A stretch of 64,000 nucleotides of DNA from Megalobrama amblycephala (GCF_018812025.1 NC_063045.1:11941384-12005383), one strand, 5' to 3'. Numbered from the stretch's first letter, positions 1 through 13,100 are shown. Numbers and translations are program-made. Notes: generated by a model from the sequence alone, not told the origin.

Positions 1-416
1 TTAAAAAGATGTTTTTGAATGTTCTTTGAACTTTCAGAATGTTCAGCTTTCAATGTTTTGAATTGATTTTTGAATGTTCTTTGAACTGCTTTTTAATGTT
101 TTAAAAACATCTGTGTACGAATGCTAAAGCAACATTCCATTTTATCATTTTGGAAACATACTTCAAAAGTAACAAGTATAACATTGAAAACAAACAAACA
201 AAAAACAGATGAGCACCCAGCTTCACGAAGGAAATGTTCCATTAACAATATATAAATATTTTTAATGTTTTGAGAACATTATAAAATAGTAGATCACTTT
301 GAAAGAACTTCCTGTTAATGTTACTAGAAGAAAGTTCTGTGGAAGTTGCACAATTCACAAAGGCAGAAAAGCAAGGAAAAGTGTTGATAACAGCCGGTTT
401 TGATTTAGTAACCGGT
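1..416. other. 3' flank of shisa5-like gene A
   Basis: No ORF or RNA gene is seen. The first 180 bases hold loosely repeated TTCTTTGAATG-type words. Bases about 330-416 resemble, on the minus strand, the sequence just downstream of the stop codon of shisa5-like gene B (about 10085-10173). This stretch is therefore probably the 3' UTR of gene A. Confidence 0.5.
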
Positions 417-3400
417 CTATGGTAATTCTACGTAAGCGGGGTTATATGCAGGTTGAGGTGAGGTGTAGTCTGCGGGCAGCGGTGGATGAGCTGGTTGTAT
501 GTCCTGACCACTATATGCAGCCTGGATGAAGGGAACAGGATACCCTGGACCTGCTGGAAAAAGAAAGACAGCAAATATGCCTAACTGTTTTTGATTGTTT
601 GATAATTAATGATAGGATTAATGGTTTATTCTATTTATTTATCAAATGTAACATTTCTTGTTTTCAGTCATCAGCGTTCTCCTCCATTCTCCTGCCCAAC
701 CACTGCCACATCACATTTCTCAAAAACTCACTCACATAGTTACACAAATAGTTTATTCTTGGCATGCCCAGACAACTTTGTGGGCGTTTCACAAAACAGA
801 AAAAAAGTTTTAGGTGGGGTTTTTTTTTTTTGCTCCCACTGTCTTGCATTAATTCCACTCAAATTGTCATAGCTCATTTGATGCATTTACTGATTTGACT
901 GCACTGACACTATTGTATTAGAACAAACTTGAACTGAGTTCAGCTGGATGATGTTTTTCACTGTTTTCTGCAGAGCTGCTTTATAGCCGTTTTGACTTTG
1001 TTTCATAATTGACGAATTCTGCAACATCGACATTGTTATTGAACTGAATCAACACTGAACTGACTAAGGGTACGTGTACACGACAATGATGTACTAAAAA
1101 CGGAAAAGGTTTTCCTTTACATTTTTTGCATACAAACGACAATGACTAAAACGCTGTATTGTTAATGCCAGGCCAGTAGTTGGTGATGTCACTTTGTAAA
1201 GAAACATTACACGCCTATAGACCTTGTGCGCCAGAGAAACAAGCGCACAGCCATCTATAGAATTTCAAATTTGAAACGAGTGGCTCATTCATAAATCTGT
1301 AAGGTCTTACCTTCATGCTGTGGAAATGCAAACCGAAAGACAGAACATAACGAGTGCGGTGCTGAAAAGGGGCGGGGCTAAATAAGGTCTATAGCATAGA
1401 CTGAAAACATTTTGGACGATGCACCTTCACTCTCTTCCAATGTTTTAAGCGAAGCTGCCAGTGTGCCAATATCGCGCTGACATCTTGAGTCTCGAGTCTG
1501 CAAACAGTGAACTCAGGCAAAGACTATAGAATAACACAAGACGTGTCACTCGTATTGTTTTGAATCAGTGCCCAAGGAAGTCGACCGGAAGTTGAAGTCG
1601 GCCGCGTGCCGCCATCTTGTAGCAGAACTTCACTTGCGTTAGCCATCCCATTGACTCCCATTCATTTTGGCGTCACTTTGACAGCAAATAACTTTACATC
1701 TGAGGCGTTTAAAGACTCAATTTGTCCATTATTTATTTCTAAAGATACACGACAATGTATAAAGGGCTCCATTACCTTCTATGTTACAATATGGCCCCGT
1801 AGAAACAGTTTTTGTAAAAATAGGCTAACGATTGCGTCATAACCACTCGACTCTCTGTCGCACAGTAGAGAAATTACCGTACAGACAGGAGGAGAAGCTC
1901 GCAGGCAATAGTATGCATTAACTTAATATGGCTTACTGGCGTTACATTTTAAAATACTATACAAAATAATTAATCAGAATAATTACTCCTGCTCACTCAC
2001 GCCAAAGAACTCCCCGCTCAAGCTCGCCGTCTCTGCAAGATTAACGATGGCAGTTTGCACGCACAGCTACTAGAAGGTTTACATCTGTCAGACAGGTTGC
2101 TGACGTCATCAAGCTTAGTTTGAGTCTGCGCGTCAGAAACGGAAGTGCTAAAAATCGCTAAAAATGGGCTTCACTTGTCTCAATTGAGTTCCAATGGGGT
2201 CGCTGTGTCCATTTCTTTTACTGTCTATGTTTTGAATGGGAGAAAGTGTAACGCGCAATATGGCGGAATAAGTCCCGCCTTCTAAATAAGAGCCAATCGC
2301 CGACTGGTAAAGTCATCGCGTCACTTCAGCGGCCGTTAGAATCACCGGTTTCTATAGAAACAGTCAGACGCGCGCCTCCGAAGATACGCGCATTTAGGTC
2401 TGCGCATGCGCATTAGCTTGATCCAGCCTGAAAAATAGTTTTTTTGTCATGATTCGAGCGTTTAGAAACTAAATTTATGAGCCGGTTGTTGTTAGATTTC
2501 ATTGGTGATTTCAAATATGAAATTTAATCGTAAGGTTGGCGAACAGTTTTGGAGAATTTGATGTTTCCCCATTCAAAGAGATAGGGCATGATGCCCAGGA
2601 TGCCCGAGAGGCGTTTCAAAGATGGCCGCCGAGTGAAATGACTTGTCTTAAAGGGACTTTGACTCAGGGCACATATCGGCCACAAAGAGGGCGCTTACGA
2701 GCACACTTCTGAAGCCTAAAATTGACAAATGGGACACCCTATGGCTTTGTGGACTTAACAGACACGCCCCCTCGGCAGCCATTGTAAGTCCACAAGACCG
2801 AAAGTGCATAGAAGTGTGCCATTTGGGACAGGGCCTCAAAGCCTGAGTCTGCGCAGTAGTGAGCGCGAAATGGAGCCGCGAAATCAAGGTCCCGCCCACA
2901 CTCCCACAGATTTGGTTAATACTGTTGAAAAACTCATTATGTCGGTGTGAAATAAACAGTTCTGGAAATGTAGAAATTAGTTAGTTAAAGCTCCAATCTC
3001 CTCCTGAAGATCCAGAAAAAGTCCATTGGTGCTTCAGTGACTACTTCGCTCAGAGAAGCTGTCAACCTCAGCTGTCAATCATGATGTCAAAACCCCCATT
3101 TTTATAGAATCAAATAACTAACAAAAACAAACTTATTTAAAAAACGAACACTTTAACTAACATCAGCATGATAAAAACAGCCTAAAATGACAGAAACCAT
3201 CTTTGGAAAAAAAATATTTTGACGTGTAATTTGACTGTTTAAATTGTCTCACGTCCCATTACATTACATAGAGAGGGCGAGGTTATGATTTATACTGCAT
3301 CCAGCCATCTGGGGGCAATCAAGACGCTTCACTTTTCAGGACTCGTGTGGCACGCTTGGTGTATCCACCTGTTTCCGCGGGCCGCTACTGTAAAAGAGAA

Positions 3401-6400
3401 CGTGGGTACAACTTCCGGTGAGGCGGCGGAAGTAGCATACCAATGGTATTTAGTGTGCTAATTAGCGAAGAGGCTAAGTGTTTTTTGGATCATTGTTTAC
3501 TTTGCAAAGTTGCAAATCTTTATGAGAGATGTCGTTACGGCGCTCAGGGACAACATTTCAGTTTAGTACATTTATTAGTTAATAATATCACAATACAATA
3601 AACAGTTTTCGTGCCCTTAATTGCCCTTTACTGACCTTCCTCAACAGTGCTACTGCATGACTAGAGCATCCTGACCCTGCAATACATGAACAACCCGCTG
3701 TCTGTACTTCACCTGTCACTGATGCACCAAAGCCATATGATGTGATATTTTACTCCTAACGTGTCGTGCGTGCCAGAGCCAGTCGCCTAAAGGCTACTGA
3801 TGTTAACCATTGCGATAAATACACACGTTTATGGAAAATATCAGAGACTGCTTGAGGGACGAAGACAATTCTTATATGATTATAGTCGTGTATTTATTTA
3901 GTTTAATGTTTTATCTGTCTCTTCCCTGTGCCTGTTGATTCCTGACAAATGCATATCTTTCACAGATTCACACACTCCGGTTAACTCGTATAACTCATAA
4001 CTCCTGTTGCCTTCTCATGAGCTCCCTCTGTTGCTCTGGCTGAAAGGATCAGGATAGATAAACAAGAGATCGCGCAAACATCCTCGGATTGCAATCATCG
4101 CATAATTTAGAGGAAAATAAATAGAAATGCTCAGAAAAGTGACGTAAACATAGGGTATGTCATCAATATATTTCTAAATGTGTAGCCTTTGGATTTAAAA
4201 GCCTTAGTGGAGTTGTTTTGTGCACTCTCGTGATCGTAAATAAATGGAAGCAGGCGCAACTGAATAGGTCTGTTAGATTCAGCATGATTGATCTGCACTC
4301 CTGACATAAATTAATATTAATGTAACATTTTTTATTGTAAAACATTGTTCAAATATTTATGCTGGAATCTTAAATCTTTAAGTAAAAAACAAACGTTCGC
4401 AAGTTTGGATCGTTAAATCTTGAATGACTGTCAAATGTTGAATGAATGAGTGTCACGTCCAACTTGTTTACTTCGAACCGGAAGACGCTCCCACGTTTGA
4501 CGCAAGGCCTCATGGGGCGTAGGAAACTTGTGGATAAACTGAACATGTACACGTGCATGACATCACCGTTTTTAAAAATCCACATTTTGTTGTTTATGTG
4601 GAGACGAAAAAGCAATCGTTTTCAAAAACGTGCCACCCAAAACGCTGTTGTCATGTAAATGAATGGCCAAAATGCATAAAAATGTTTTCCGTTTTAGTTG
4701 AAAAAGTGTTGTGTAAACTGCCCCTTAAAGTAAATAATGACACTATTGTCTTCTGTAGAGTTGCTTAGCTGAGTTGAACTCATTTCATGATTGATGAACT
4801 GAATCAACACTGAAATTACTTCAACTGAATAATGAAACTATTGTTTTTTAGAGCTGCTTTACAGCAGAATTGAAATCTGTTTGCATCATTGATTGTTATT
4901 TTCCTGTTATCACTATAAAGCTGCTTTGAATAAAGCGCTTTAGAAATAAAGGTGACTTGACTTGTTGCTCTTGTTGCAGGTCGGAGATGGAGTACACTTG
5001 AAGACAGATTGGATAGATTTTGTCGTTAAATTAAAATAAAATAAAATACAACTCAGTGCCTGTATTTATTTTACTAATTATGTAAAGCAGGGGTGTCCAA
5101 TCCTGTTCCTGGAAGGCCACTGTCCTGCAGGGTTTAGTTCCACCCCCAGTTAAACACACCTGAACCAGATAATCAAGGTCTCACTAGGCATAGCAGAATC
5201 TTCGGGGCAGATGTGTTGAGGGAGTTGGACCTAAACTCTGCAGGACAGTGGTCCTCCAGGAGCAGGATTGGACACCCCTGATGTAAAGCTGTAAGGCATG
5301 TTTGCCTATCGTACCAGCCTCCTGATATGTGGGTGGTGGTCCCTGAGATGGTCCAACCGGCATGGGTTGCCCTCCGTAAGCTGGCTGTGGGTTATTAGGC
5401 ACAGATTGGTAAGCGGAGTACTGACTCCCCTGTGGATGGTATTGTGTCATGACTGTAGTTGTTGACATCACATCTGTTTAAAGAATCAAAAGGTAAAACA
5501 ACATTTATAATAAATAAAATCAAAATCCAGCTCTTTGTACACGTAGCCTATTGAAACTTACGCGGATGAAGTCTTTCTCCGAGGCAGTAGCAGAACATGA
5601 ACAAAATGATGGCGATCAGGAACATCACTATGGGCACTACATAAAAATCTGTATGGTCCACCATTTGATGGGTAGAATCACTTGAAAATTTTAAGGTTTT
5701 GCTTTGGACAGATTAGGGAAAACAAATATCAGACATTGAGTGTTTTAGCTTTTGAACAACTGGGGTCCGTTCTTCGTACCTTGCTTAATGCATCTGAGAT
5801 GATATGACAGATGCCAGATATACTAATTTTAAAGGGTTCACCCAAAAATGAAATTTCTGTCATTTATTTATCACCCTCATTTCGTTCCAAACCAGTAAGA
5901 TCTTGGTTCATTTTAAGATATTTTTGATCAAATCCAAGAGGGTTTTTTATCCTCAATAGAAAGCAACGAAATTACCACATTCAAGGTACAGAAAAGTAGT
6001 AAAAACAAAAATAGTCCACGTGACTACAGTGGTTCAACCTTAATGTTATGAAGCGACGAGATTCCTTTTTGTGTGGAAATACAAAACAAAATAATGACTT
6101 TATTCAACAAATTTATCTCCTGTCATTCTCCAACACTATTTTCGTTGCAGCGCTTCCAGGTTCTACGTCAAAACGCCGGCTCAGAACCCTTCAATCATTT
6201 GGTATTGTATTTACTGAATTGATGTGTAAGGGTTTTTTGGTCTAATTGGCTAATTAATGATTTTCCTTGACTGTAGGATAATTTGTTATCTTGCTTGTGG
6301 GATTGTGCTTTGCATTTTGAACTTCATGTGTTTTGTGTCTCGTGTTGCATGTAAATTGATAGTGGATGCATTGCATTTGTATTGTTAATACAATTATTAA

Positions 6401-9400
6401 GTGAGTGATTTTAATTAATTAATTAATTAATTAATTATTAATTATTTAAACAATTAATTAATTGTTTAAATAGTGGGTGGGGGGATTAGAGCAATCAACA
6501 CACTGAGGAAGGCCTGTGTGCGTTTTATTCTCCTGTGAATAATATGATAAAATATGAAATAAAGTGCCTAAAAGTTTTTTTGAGTGCAGATCACAGCTAT
6601 ATTCTTGGAATATATTATGATAGACTATGTGGCATTATAATATTAATTGCAAATGTATTTTTAAATCATTATTATTGTCCCTGGTTCAATGGGGTACTCT
6701 TGTGAGAAAGTAGCAGTGGCTGGGATAGACTTTAAGCATCACCTCCACTTAAAAAAAAATCCTGTTTACATGACATAAACTGCTCCTGAGCTTACGGACC
6801 TGTTGCTATGACAGCAACTTCGAACTTCTGAGCTTCGAAGAACGGAACAATCCTGGATCAGGTCACATCGTCTACGAAGAAATCCTGCTAAGTAATCCAC
6901 ATACGAAGAACGGGCCCCTGATTCAGTGTTTAAATACCAAGCAAAGCGACATCGCCAACTACTGGCCTGGCAGCATAATGCAGCATTTTTAATGGTTTTT
7001 GCTGATCCGTGTGAACAGGGATCATTTTGACAATGGTGTCATCAAAGGAAAAACATTTCAGTTTTTAGTACATTGTTGTCATGCAAACGTACCCTTAGTC
7101 TTAATGTTTCTTTAAAAAATTGCTACTTACGCACAGCAAAATCCCCAGAGTTAAATCAACTCTGCTCAGAGTACATATGGTCCCTCTCTAAATAGTGTTA
7201 AAATAACACTGAAGCAGAGTTAAATTTAATGAGATAATTAAGCATTTAAATAAGTAATGAGTGTGCATTAGTGATGAACACCTGCTGTTAACAAGCAGAA
7301 TCACTGAACTACAAGTGACTTAAGTCACAGCCTTATTAACTGCTTAATTATCTCATTACTTTAACTCTGCTTCAGTGTTATTTTATCACTACTTAGAGAG
7401 GGACCATATGTACTCTGAGCAGAGTTGATTTAACTCTGGGGATTTTGCTGTGGTTTTTTCACATGATTCAGAGAATATTCAAAAGTATTTTTTCCCCCTA
7501 AAATGCACCAAGAACCAAGAAAAAAAGTTTTTAAAACATTTAAAACATTGTTCTGAGAACATTACGAAATAACTTTATGGGAACGTTAGTAAAACATTCC
7601 TAGAACATATTTTTGTTAACTGGGTACTTAGTGAGGTTTGTCCTTAGTTTTGATTAAATAAAGAAAGAAAATAATGTATTTTCTTACAAAAGACAGTCAT
7701 TTTGTGCATCCTTGGTTAATTTTTGCTGCGGATCGTCACAGCAGTATATTTCGTCACATGTCCCACAGCAGAACTGGCGTGTAAACTGGGGAGTCCCCAA
7801 ACTGCACAACACAAGATCACCTCTGCTGTCATTGTAGGACGTGCAATCCTCAAGGGCTAAAACATAACAAAACAAAGGAACAGTGTTTGAAAAGTAAAAG
7901 TATTTCATCTGTGTTATTAATCACCTGTTTATAGCACATTTAAACTTTGGAGTTCATTGTAGTCCAGAGTAAATGGTTAGGAAACATGTTTAGATCACAA
8001 ATAAAGGCAAAATATGTAAAATTTTTCCAGTAAAATATCCAAAAACCACTAGTCCAGTATTATATATTTTGTTCAGTTGAGTACTTACAATATCCCAAAA
8101 GCTTCCAACTATTTGTAAATCATGAGAAAATTGAAATTTTAACCAAAGATATGGGACGTGTCCGGGAGTCGCCTGTCAATGGCGTCATATCTGCGTTACC
8201 CTCCATTTCCAGTTTTATTTTGTAGAAACCTTAGAAACACTAAAGACGCTTTAATATATTACATGTTTTATTAGAAAAGGGAACAACTGTTTGGTTACAT
8301 TTATAGACAGAAAACTAATTATTGTTATATATGTAGCTCAACACATTTAGTCTTATTGTTTAAATCTAGTTTTCTTGATTTTCCGAAAGTACATTGACAC
8401 TAAAAACACTATTTTGTCAAGTAGATAATAGTTTTTTTTCCATCATACAATATGTCCATGTATCAACAAAAGCCATCCAGCATTTATTAATGATATTCTA
8501 ATATCGATTACTGCAGTGTGCAACAAGTGTCTCACAGCAGACACCAAGCGAACGCACAGAGTAACTTATAACATCATTTTCAACAGTCAAATGTCTCTAT
8601 ATGATAAACAGCGCTGTGTTACCTCATACGCTTGACCAGAAAAGCGGAAGCGGCATAATAAAAGCTCCACTACTCGCGAGGCCTGTGTCGCATTAACAAT
8701 CGCTCCAGCGGCCTCGTTCAGCTCCAACATCACTCGCCCTGCTCTGCTTCATACTACAGCAATGTTTATAATCTCATCCGTGAATATGATTTCTGCCCGA
8801 GTCTCATCCCGATTCTTTTCCACCGGCTGTGAGGTGAAGACGACATCTCCCAAGCATCTGCGCTTGTACATATTGTAGCTTTAATGTCTATAACAATTAA
8901 AAAAAAAAAACCTGATATTCACGCTCTACTGTTTAACCAGTTGATTCTCCAATAGTTTCTACAGATTTGCATAGTTTCAATGCTAAACTGTGTTTGCATA
9001 AATTACTCAGGTGTTTTATGCAACAATTCATTATTTTATGTGAACAGAAGCCAAGAAAGCAAAATCACTCTTGCAAACAATATAAAGGCCTAATATTAAT
9101 GAGGCCTAATGATATAGCTGCATCATTAGGATTGATGAACAAATCATTTTAGACCAATTTTGTGATTCATTGAAAAGATCTGACTCAAGATCAATTCAGG
9201 TATCAGACTTCTCTAACATGTTTGGACCAGGTTTGGACCGAAGTGTTAAAGTTTTTTAAATATATGTAGCCTACCGTGTTTAATTCAAACATTTACGTCT
9301 ATATGAAGCTCTTGCACACAATATTTAAGAAATATTGTGGATAATTAGCTAAATAAATCCAAAATGTGAGACGTTCACACTGATTTGTGTTGAGATGTAG

Positions 9401-9541
9401 GGTTAAAAGAAATGTCCACATAAACGGATAATGTCCTGGCAGAAAAGTAGCAGTACCTTTACAGTTTTTCTATGATTGATCTAGCCACTTACCTGCTGTA
9501 CCAGTGAATAAAACCGCAAAAAGGATCAGTAAAACTGACAT
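417..9541 (-). CDS. shisa5-like: Shisa family protein, shisa5 (scotin)-like, copy A
   Basis: Five exons give a 217-residue protein: 9493-9541, 7688-7856, 5562-5701, 5315-5473 and 417-553, all GT-AG and in phase. The order is signal peptide (MSVLLILFAVLFTGTA), a Shisa cysteine-rich domain with 8 Cys including the paired FCCGTC and YCC motifs, one membrane segment (VVPIVMFLIAIILFMF), then a Pro/Tyr/Gln-rich cytoplasmic tail with PPPTY and a C-terminal NPAY motif. Human SHISA5 has the same layout and the same NPAY ending; it is a single-pass ER/nuclear-envelope protein linked to p53-dependent apoptosis. The start codon opens a clean signal peptide. Introns 2, 3 and 4 are filled with repeats. The gene lies head to tail with copy B. 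The family is secure; orthology to shisa5 rather than another shisa is likely but not proven. Confidence 0.85.
890..1065 (+). repeat. LINE/SINE 3' part, left piece (interrupted)
   Basis: This piece carries the phrase GAGCTGCTTTATAGC and ends in GAACTGAATCAACACTGAA. The same phrases recur at 4745-4965, where the sequence continues into a retroelement tail. The two pieces are best read as related retroelement 3' sequence separated by the DNA element at 1066-4726. Confidence 0.5.
1066..4726. mobile_element. Probable composite DNA transposon with terminal inverted repeats, in shisa A intron 4
   Basis: The left end (AAGGGTACGTGTACACGACA) and the reverse complement of the right end (AAGGGGCAGTTTACACAACA) match. 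The sequence flanking both sides is the same type of retroelement tail, which supports one insertion of about 3.66 kb. No transposase ORF is visible. The inside is mixed: a 'cgccatcttg' repeat near 1570-2300, a CpG-rich part at 2240-2900 with an internal inverted pair around ATTTGGGACA, and an 'acttccgg' block near 3410. No clear target-site duplication was found, so the boundaries rest on the inverted ends alone. Confidence 0.45.
4745..4970 (+). repeat. LINE/SINE 3' tail, right piece
   Basis: It contains GAGCTGCTTTACAGC, then AAAGCTGCTTTGAA, AAAGCGCTTTAGAAATAAA and the pentamer tail GGTGACTTGACTTG. This end is common to cyprinid retroelements and recurs near 23420-23490 and 42680-42715. It is the right-hand counterpart of 890-1065. 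Confidence 0.6.
5088..5280. mobile_element. hAT-type MITE, 193 bp, with exact 8-bp target duplication
   Basis: The ends are near-perfect inverted repeats about 44 bp long, beginning CAGGGGTGTCCAATCCTG and ending CAGGATTGGACACCCCTG. The 8-bp direct repeat ATGTAAAG flanks it at 5080-5087 and 5281-5288. An 8-bp duplication with a CAGGGG-type end is the hallmark of the hAT superfamily. It is too short to code for transposase. It lies 27 bp beyond the splice donor of shisa A exon 4. Confidence 0.9.
5762..6918. mobile_element. Non-autonomous element with short TIRs, nested repeat inside (shisa A intron 3)
   Basis: The outer ends are inverted: GGGGTCCGTTCTTCGTA on the left and TACGAAGAACGGGCCCC on the right. 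Inside, from about 5830, is a second fish repeat starting AAAGGGTTCACCCAAAAATGAAA, related to the copy at 33841-34472. A short TTAA-rich palindrome lies near 6413-6470. No transposase ORF is seen and no target duplication could be fixed. Confidence 0.55.
6945..7096 (-). repeat. Fragment homologous to the left end of the 1066-4726 element
   Basis: The reverse complement reads AAGGGTACGTTTGCATGACA, continues with a TGTACTAAAAACTGAAA phrase and ends in GCCAGGCCAGTAGTTGG. It matches 1066-1200 over about 150 bases, in inverted orientation. Confidence 0.6.
7132..7453. mobile_element. Long-TIR foldback MITE in shisa A intron 3
   Basis: The left arm begins CACAGCAAAATCCCCAGAG and the right arm ends CTCTGGGGATTTTGCTGTG. 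The arms pair for roughly 110 bp with few mismatches, through the block GCTCAGAGTACATATGGTCC, around a short centre. No coding capacity. The target duplication is unclear. Confidence 0.75.
8003..8885. mobile_element. 0.9-kb non-autonomous element, copy 1 (shisa A intron 2)
   Basis: The left end has AAAGGCAAAATATGTAAAAT and the right end, reverse-complemented, ATTAAAGCTACAATATGTAC, which are related inverted ends of the fish type TTAAAGGTGCAATATGTAAG. The body is co-linear with 54075-54992, including CAGTAAAATATCCAAAAACC and GTCGCCTGTCAAT. No ORF of transposase size is present. Confidence 0.65.
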
Positions 9542-10173
9542 ATTGCAGCTCCTCTTTAACCACGCGTTTCGTGGGGATGGTGCATTTCCAGAGACTGAAG
9601 AACCAATTAAACCCAGTTATGTTTTTCTTACTGGTGTAACATAAACAATCCAGATAAGTGCCTGTTCGTACTCCTCCCATGCAGGAGAATTTAAGAAGAA
9701 ACCAAAGACCACCAGTGTAATGTGAAACATATTCATTTGAATGTTTTGTTTAATGAAAAATGAGAAAAAAACACAAATACAAACCAAAAGACAGAACATG
9801 TCTGAAACAAACCCCACTGCTCTATTACATACAAACAAAAACAATCTAAGGCAACTGTGAAAGATTATGTAACCTAGGCGCAAAACTCTGGACTAGTCAA
9901 CTTGACTCATTGCCATAAAATGAACCAAAACACATTCACAAAAGTTTACAATCTCAAAATATCTATACTAATTTAGGGTCACAAATTATGGGTATATTAG
10001 TTAATCCACTTCAGCAGCTTATCATCTTACAATAGAGAGAAACTAAGTGCAAAAAGAGCATTAATGTGACAGCATATAAACTTGTATTGTGAACACCATT
10101 GTTAGTGCCCGCAGTAGCTGCACAATTTACAAGCGCAGAGCAGCGTGGAAATCCCTAACCCAGCGGTTGTGGT
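9542..10173. other. Interval between the two shisa genes, with a bap1 3'-end remnant
   Basis: This holds the promoter region of copy A (upstream of 9541) and the 3' UTR of copy B (downstream of its stop at 10174). Bases 9709-9970 align in order with 13441-13712, the distal bap1 3' UTR: shared phrases include ACCAGTGTAAT, AACACAAATACA and a GAACCAA/ACACATTCACAAA block. The best reading is that the duplicated unit carried the bap1 3' end with it. Confidence 0.6.
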
Positions 10174-13100
10174 TTAGTAATCAGTCTTGACTGACTGAAC
10201 TGCTGTAGCCAAACTTATACCCTGTAAATCCACATAAGCGGGGTTGTACGCAGGTTGAGGTGAGGTGTAGTCTGTGGGCAGTAGTGGTTGAGCTGGTTGT
10301 ATAGGGAACATGGCCTGACCACCATCATTTGGAGCCTGGCTGAAGGGAACAGGATACGCTGGACCTGCTGGAAAACAAAGAAAGCAATCATCTTCATTGT
10401 TCGCCATCTTGCTCAAGTAGCCTTGGTCATCTTGATGCAGATATTACCAGCCTCCTGATATGGTTGTCCCTTAAAAGCTCCGATTGGCATGGGTTGGCCT
10501 TCATAAGGTGGGTTATTTGGCAAAGGCTGGTAAGGAAGGTACCGACCGCCCTGAACGTCCGGCTGCGGAAGGAATTGTGTCGTCACGACTGTAGTTGTCG
10601 CAATCACAGCTGCATGAAGAATCAAAGGTGGAACAACGTTGGAATGACGTTCTAAAAGCATTCGGCTCTTTCCACGTACATATGTTAACACTTACGTCTA
10701 GGACTTCTGAACCTTTTATGGAGAAAGCAGGAGGGACAGACCCAGCAGGTGATGAGCACAATGATGGAGGTCACAAATAAGATGACTAGTATGGGGCCAA
10801 TGAGTTCAACATTCACAGTTTCTCTTCGAGGAGGTTCACCCAATTCCTTCATGCCTTTTCTTTTGGACAGATTATGGAGTAAAAATTAGAAACATTTGGC
10901 CATCCATTAGTGTGTAAACAAGAGATTCGGTTATAATTGTATATTCACTCGACAAATCTTTTGTCGTCTTGGGTTTGCTTGTAGCAGAACGGGAAATGAT
11001 GGCAAGAAGCTATTTCCTCTTTGACTTCCTGTTCTAAAAGCTCTCTGAATCTCACAGAAAAAGGAAACTATATCCACAACGTATTGTTGTTGGCACTCAT
11101 TTCTGTTCAATTACTTGCTTGTACCATAAAAGAACATTTATATATAAATAACCAGAAGTGTTTTAGATTTATAATATTTGCAGTCTGAACAGTTCTGTTC
11201 ATGTTCTAACAAATTAATATAGAGAGGTCTGAAATGATTGACAAAATTATCAGCTGTTGAGGGAGAAATGTGCAATAATTAGTTCTGACTTATTTTATAA
11301 AAGAAAAAAGCAATTCCTCACAACAAACAGTCAAGTCGTCCATTCAATCTTTTTTGCGGATCGGAGCAGCAGTACGACTGACCACAGATCCCACAGCAGA
11401 ACTCCCAAGACTTACACAATTCATATGAACCCCCGTAACTGTTACAATCCTCATCACGACCTAAACAAAACAACAGAAGAAATGTAAACCATTTTGAAAA
11501 GGTAAAATAATTGTGAATATATGTTGTTTATCACTTGTTTAAAGCAGATTTGGAATTATTGTATTTAACGAGAAAGACAACAAAAGTAAGTTCTTCAACA
11601 CAATATTTACTTGTCTGGAGTAATGCATTACTGATCAGATTACGGTTTAACCCATTTCAAATGACTTGTAAGTACATATATCATGGGGAAATGGGGTATA
11701 CTGGGTTAATAGGTTAATAAATAAAGGTTATTGGTTTTGTTTAGTGCTTTTTTCTTTCATATCCTACCTAGAACATAACTTAACCCTTTAACTGACATCT
11801 CTGCTGTACAGCTTAATTTGATAGTGATGGACACACTTCCTTTGCATGTGATAATGCAGTGTGGCCTTGCATGTTGAGTGCTTCAAGAAATTTCATGCAA
11901 ACCACTAAAACTCTACCCATGAGAGAAAAGGGGATCAGGGAGGACACATATGACATAACTTCCTATTCCGAATGTCTTTTGAAAGAAATTGTCTGCATAC
12001 ACAGTTATTTATTTATTTATTATATGTGATCCTGGACCACAAAAACAGTCATAAGGGTCAATTTTTTATTTTTTTTAATTGTTGTATAAATTGTTAGGAC
12101 AGGACAATATTTGGCCAAGATACAACTATTTGAAAATCTGGAATCTGAGGGTGCAAAAAAAAAAAAATTAAAAAAAAAAAGAGAGAGAAATATATTATTA
12201 GTATATTTATAGTTGTCCAAATGAAATCCTTAGCAATGCATTTCCACTGACAAAAAATATATATTTGATATATTTATGGTAGGAAATTTACAAAATATAT
12301 TCATGGAACAAAATCTTTCTTAATGATTTTGGGATTAAAAGAAAAATCTATAATTTTGACCCATACAATGTATTGTTGGCTATTGCTACAAATATACCCG
12401 TGCAACTTATAACTGGTTTTGTGGTCCAGGGTCACATAGAGGTAAAATTTTCATTATTTTTATTTATTTATTTTTTATTTAACTTTTTGATTCACAATGC
12501 CATGTTTGGGCAACTTAATGTGCTGCACTTTGTTCTGCACTTTAAAACAAATGGATTTGTTGTTTTCATTTTCAAGAGATTGTAAGCTAGATGCAGCTTT
12601 TTTTGGTTTGAATCAAATATTCTTCGACTTTTATACATAATAAATGTGTTTATGATCTGTTGAAAGCAGATATTTTGAGTTAGATGCCAAATGTTCTCCT
12701 CCTATTCAAATTTGACAATGAAAGGGTGCTTACAACATATTTGCCCACAGGCAACTATAGTTCACTATAGTTGAACTATAGTTAACTATAGTATTTTTAA
12801 GGGGGAAAAAAAACTGGAGAAAATAAATGCAGAAGAATATGTTCACATGGGACACTATTAACACAACTATATGCATGAAACCATTTAGAATAATTTGGGC
12901 ACAAATGGGTTAAGCAACATTAACATTGTGATCCATTTTAAGTGTTTATAACGAGAGGGAAACATGTTTTCACTAACATAATTTCAACAAGTGCACCACA
13001 AACCACTAACGCGTGAAAGACACGTGCTGCCGCTGGCGTGTTAAACCCGCGAAAATAGTGTTGGAAAAAAAGACAAATAAACCAAGTGGCTCTTGAAAAA

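Noticed and set aside
1600..2900. CpG-rich blocks as a separate gene promoter
   Set aside because: They contain dispersed-repeat phrases and lie inside an inverted-repeat element in a shisa A intron; no exon follows.
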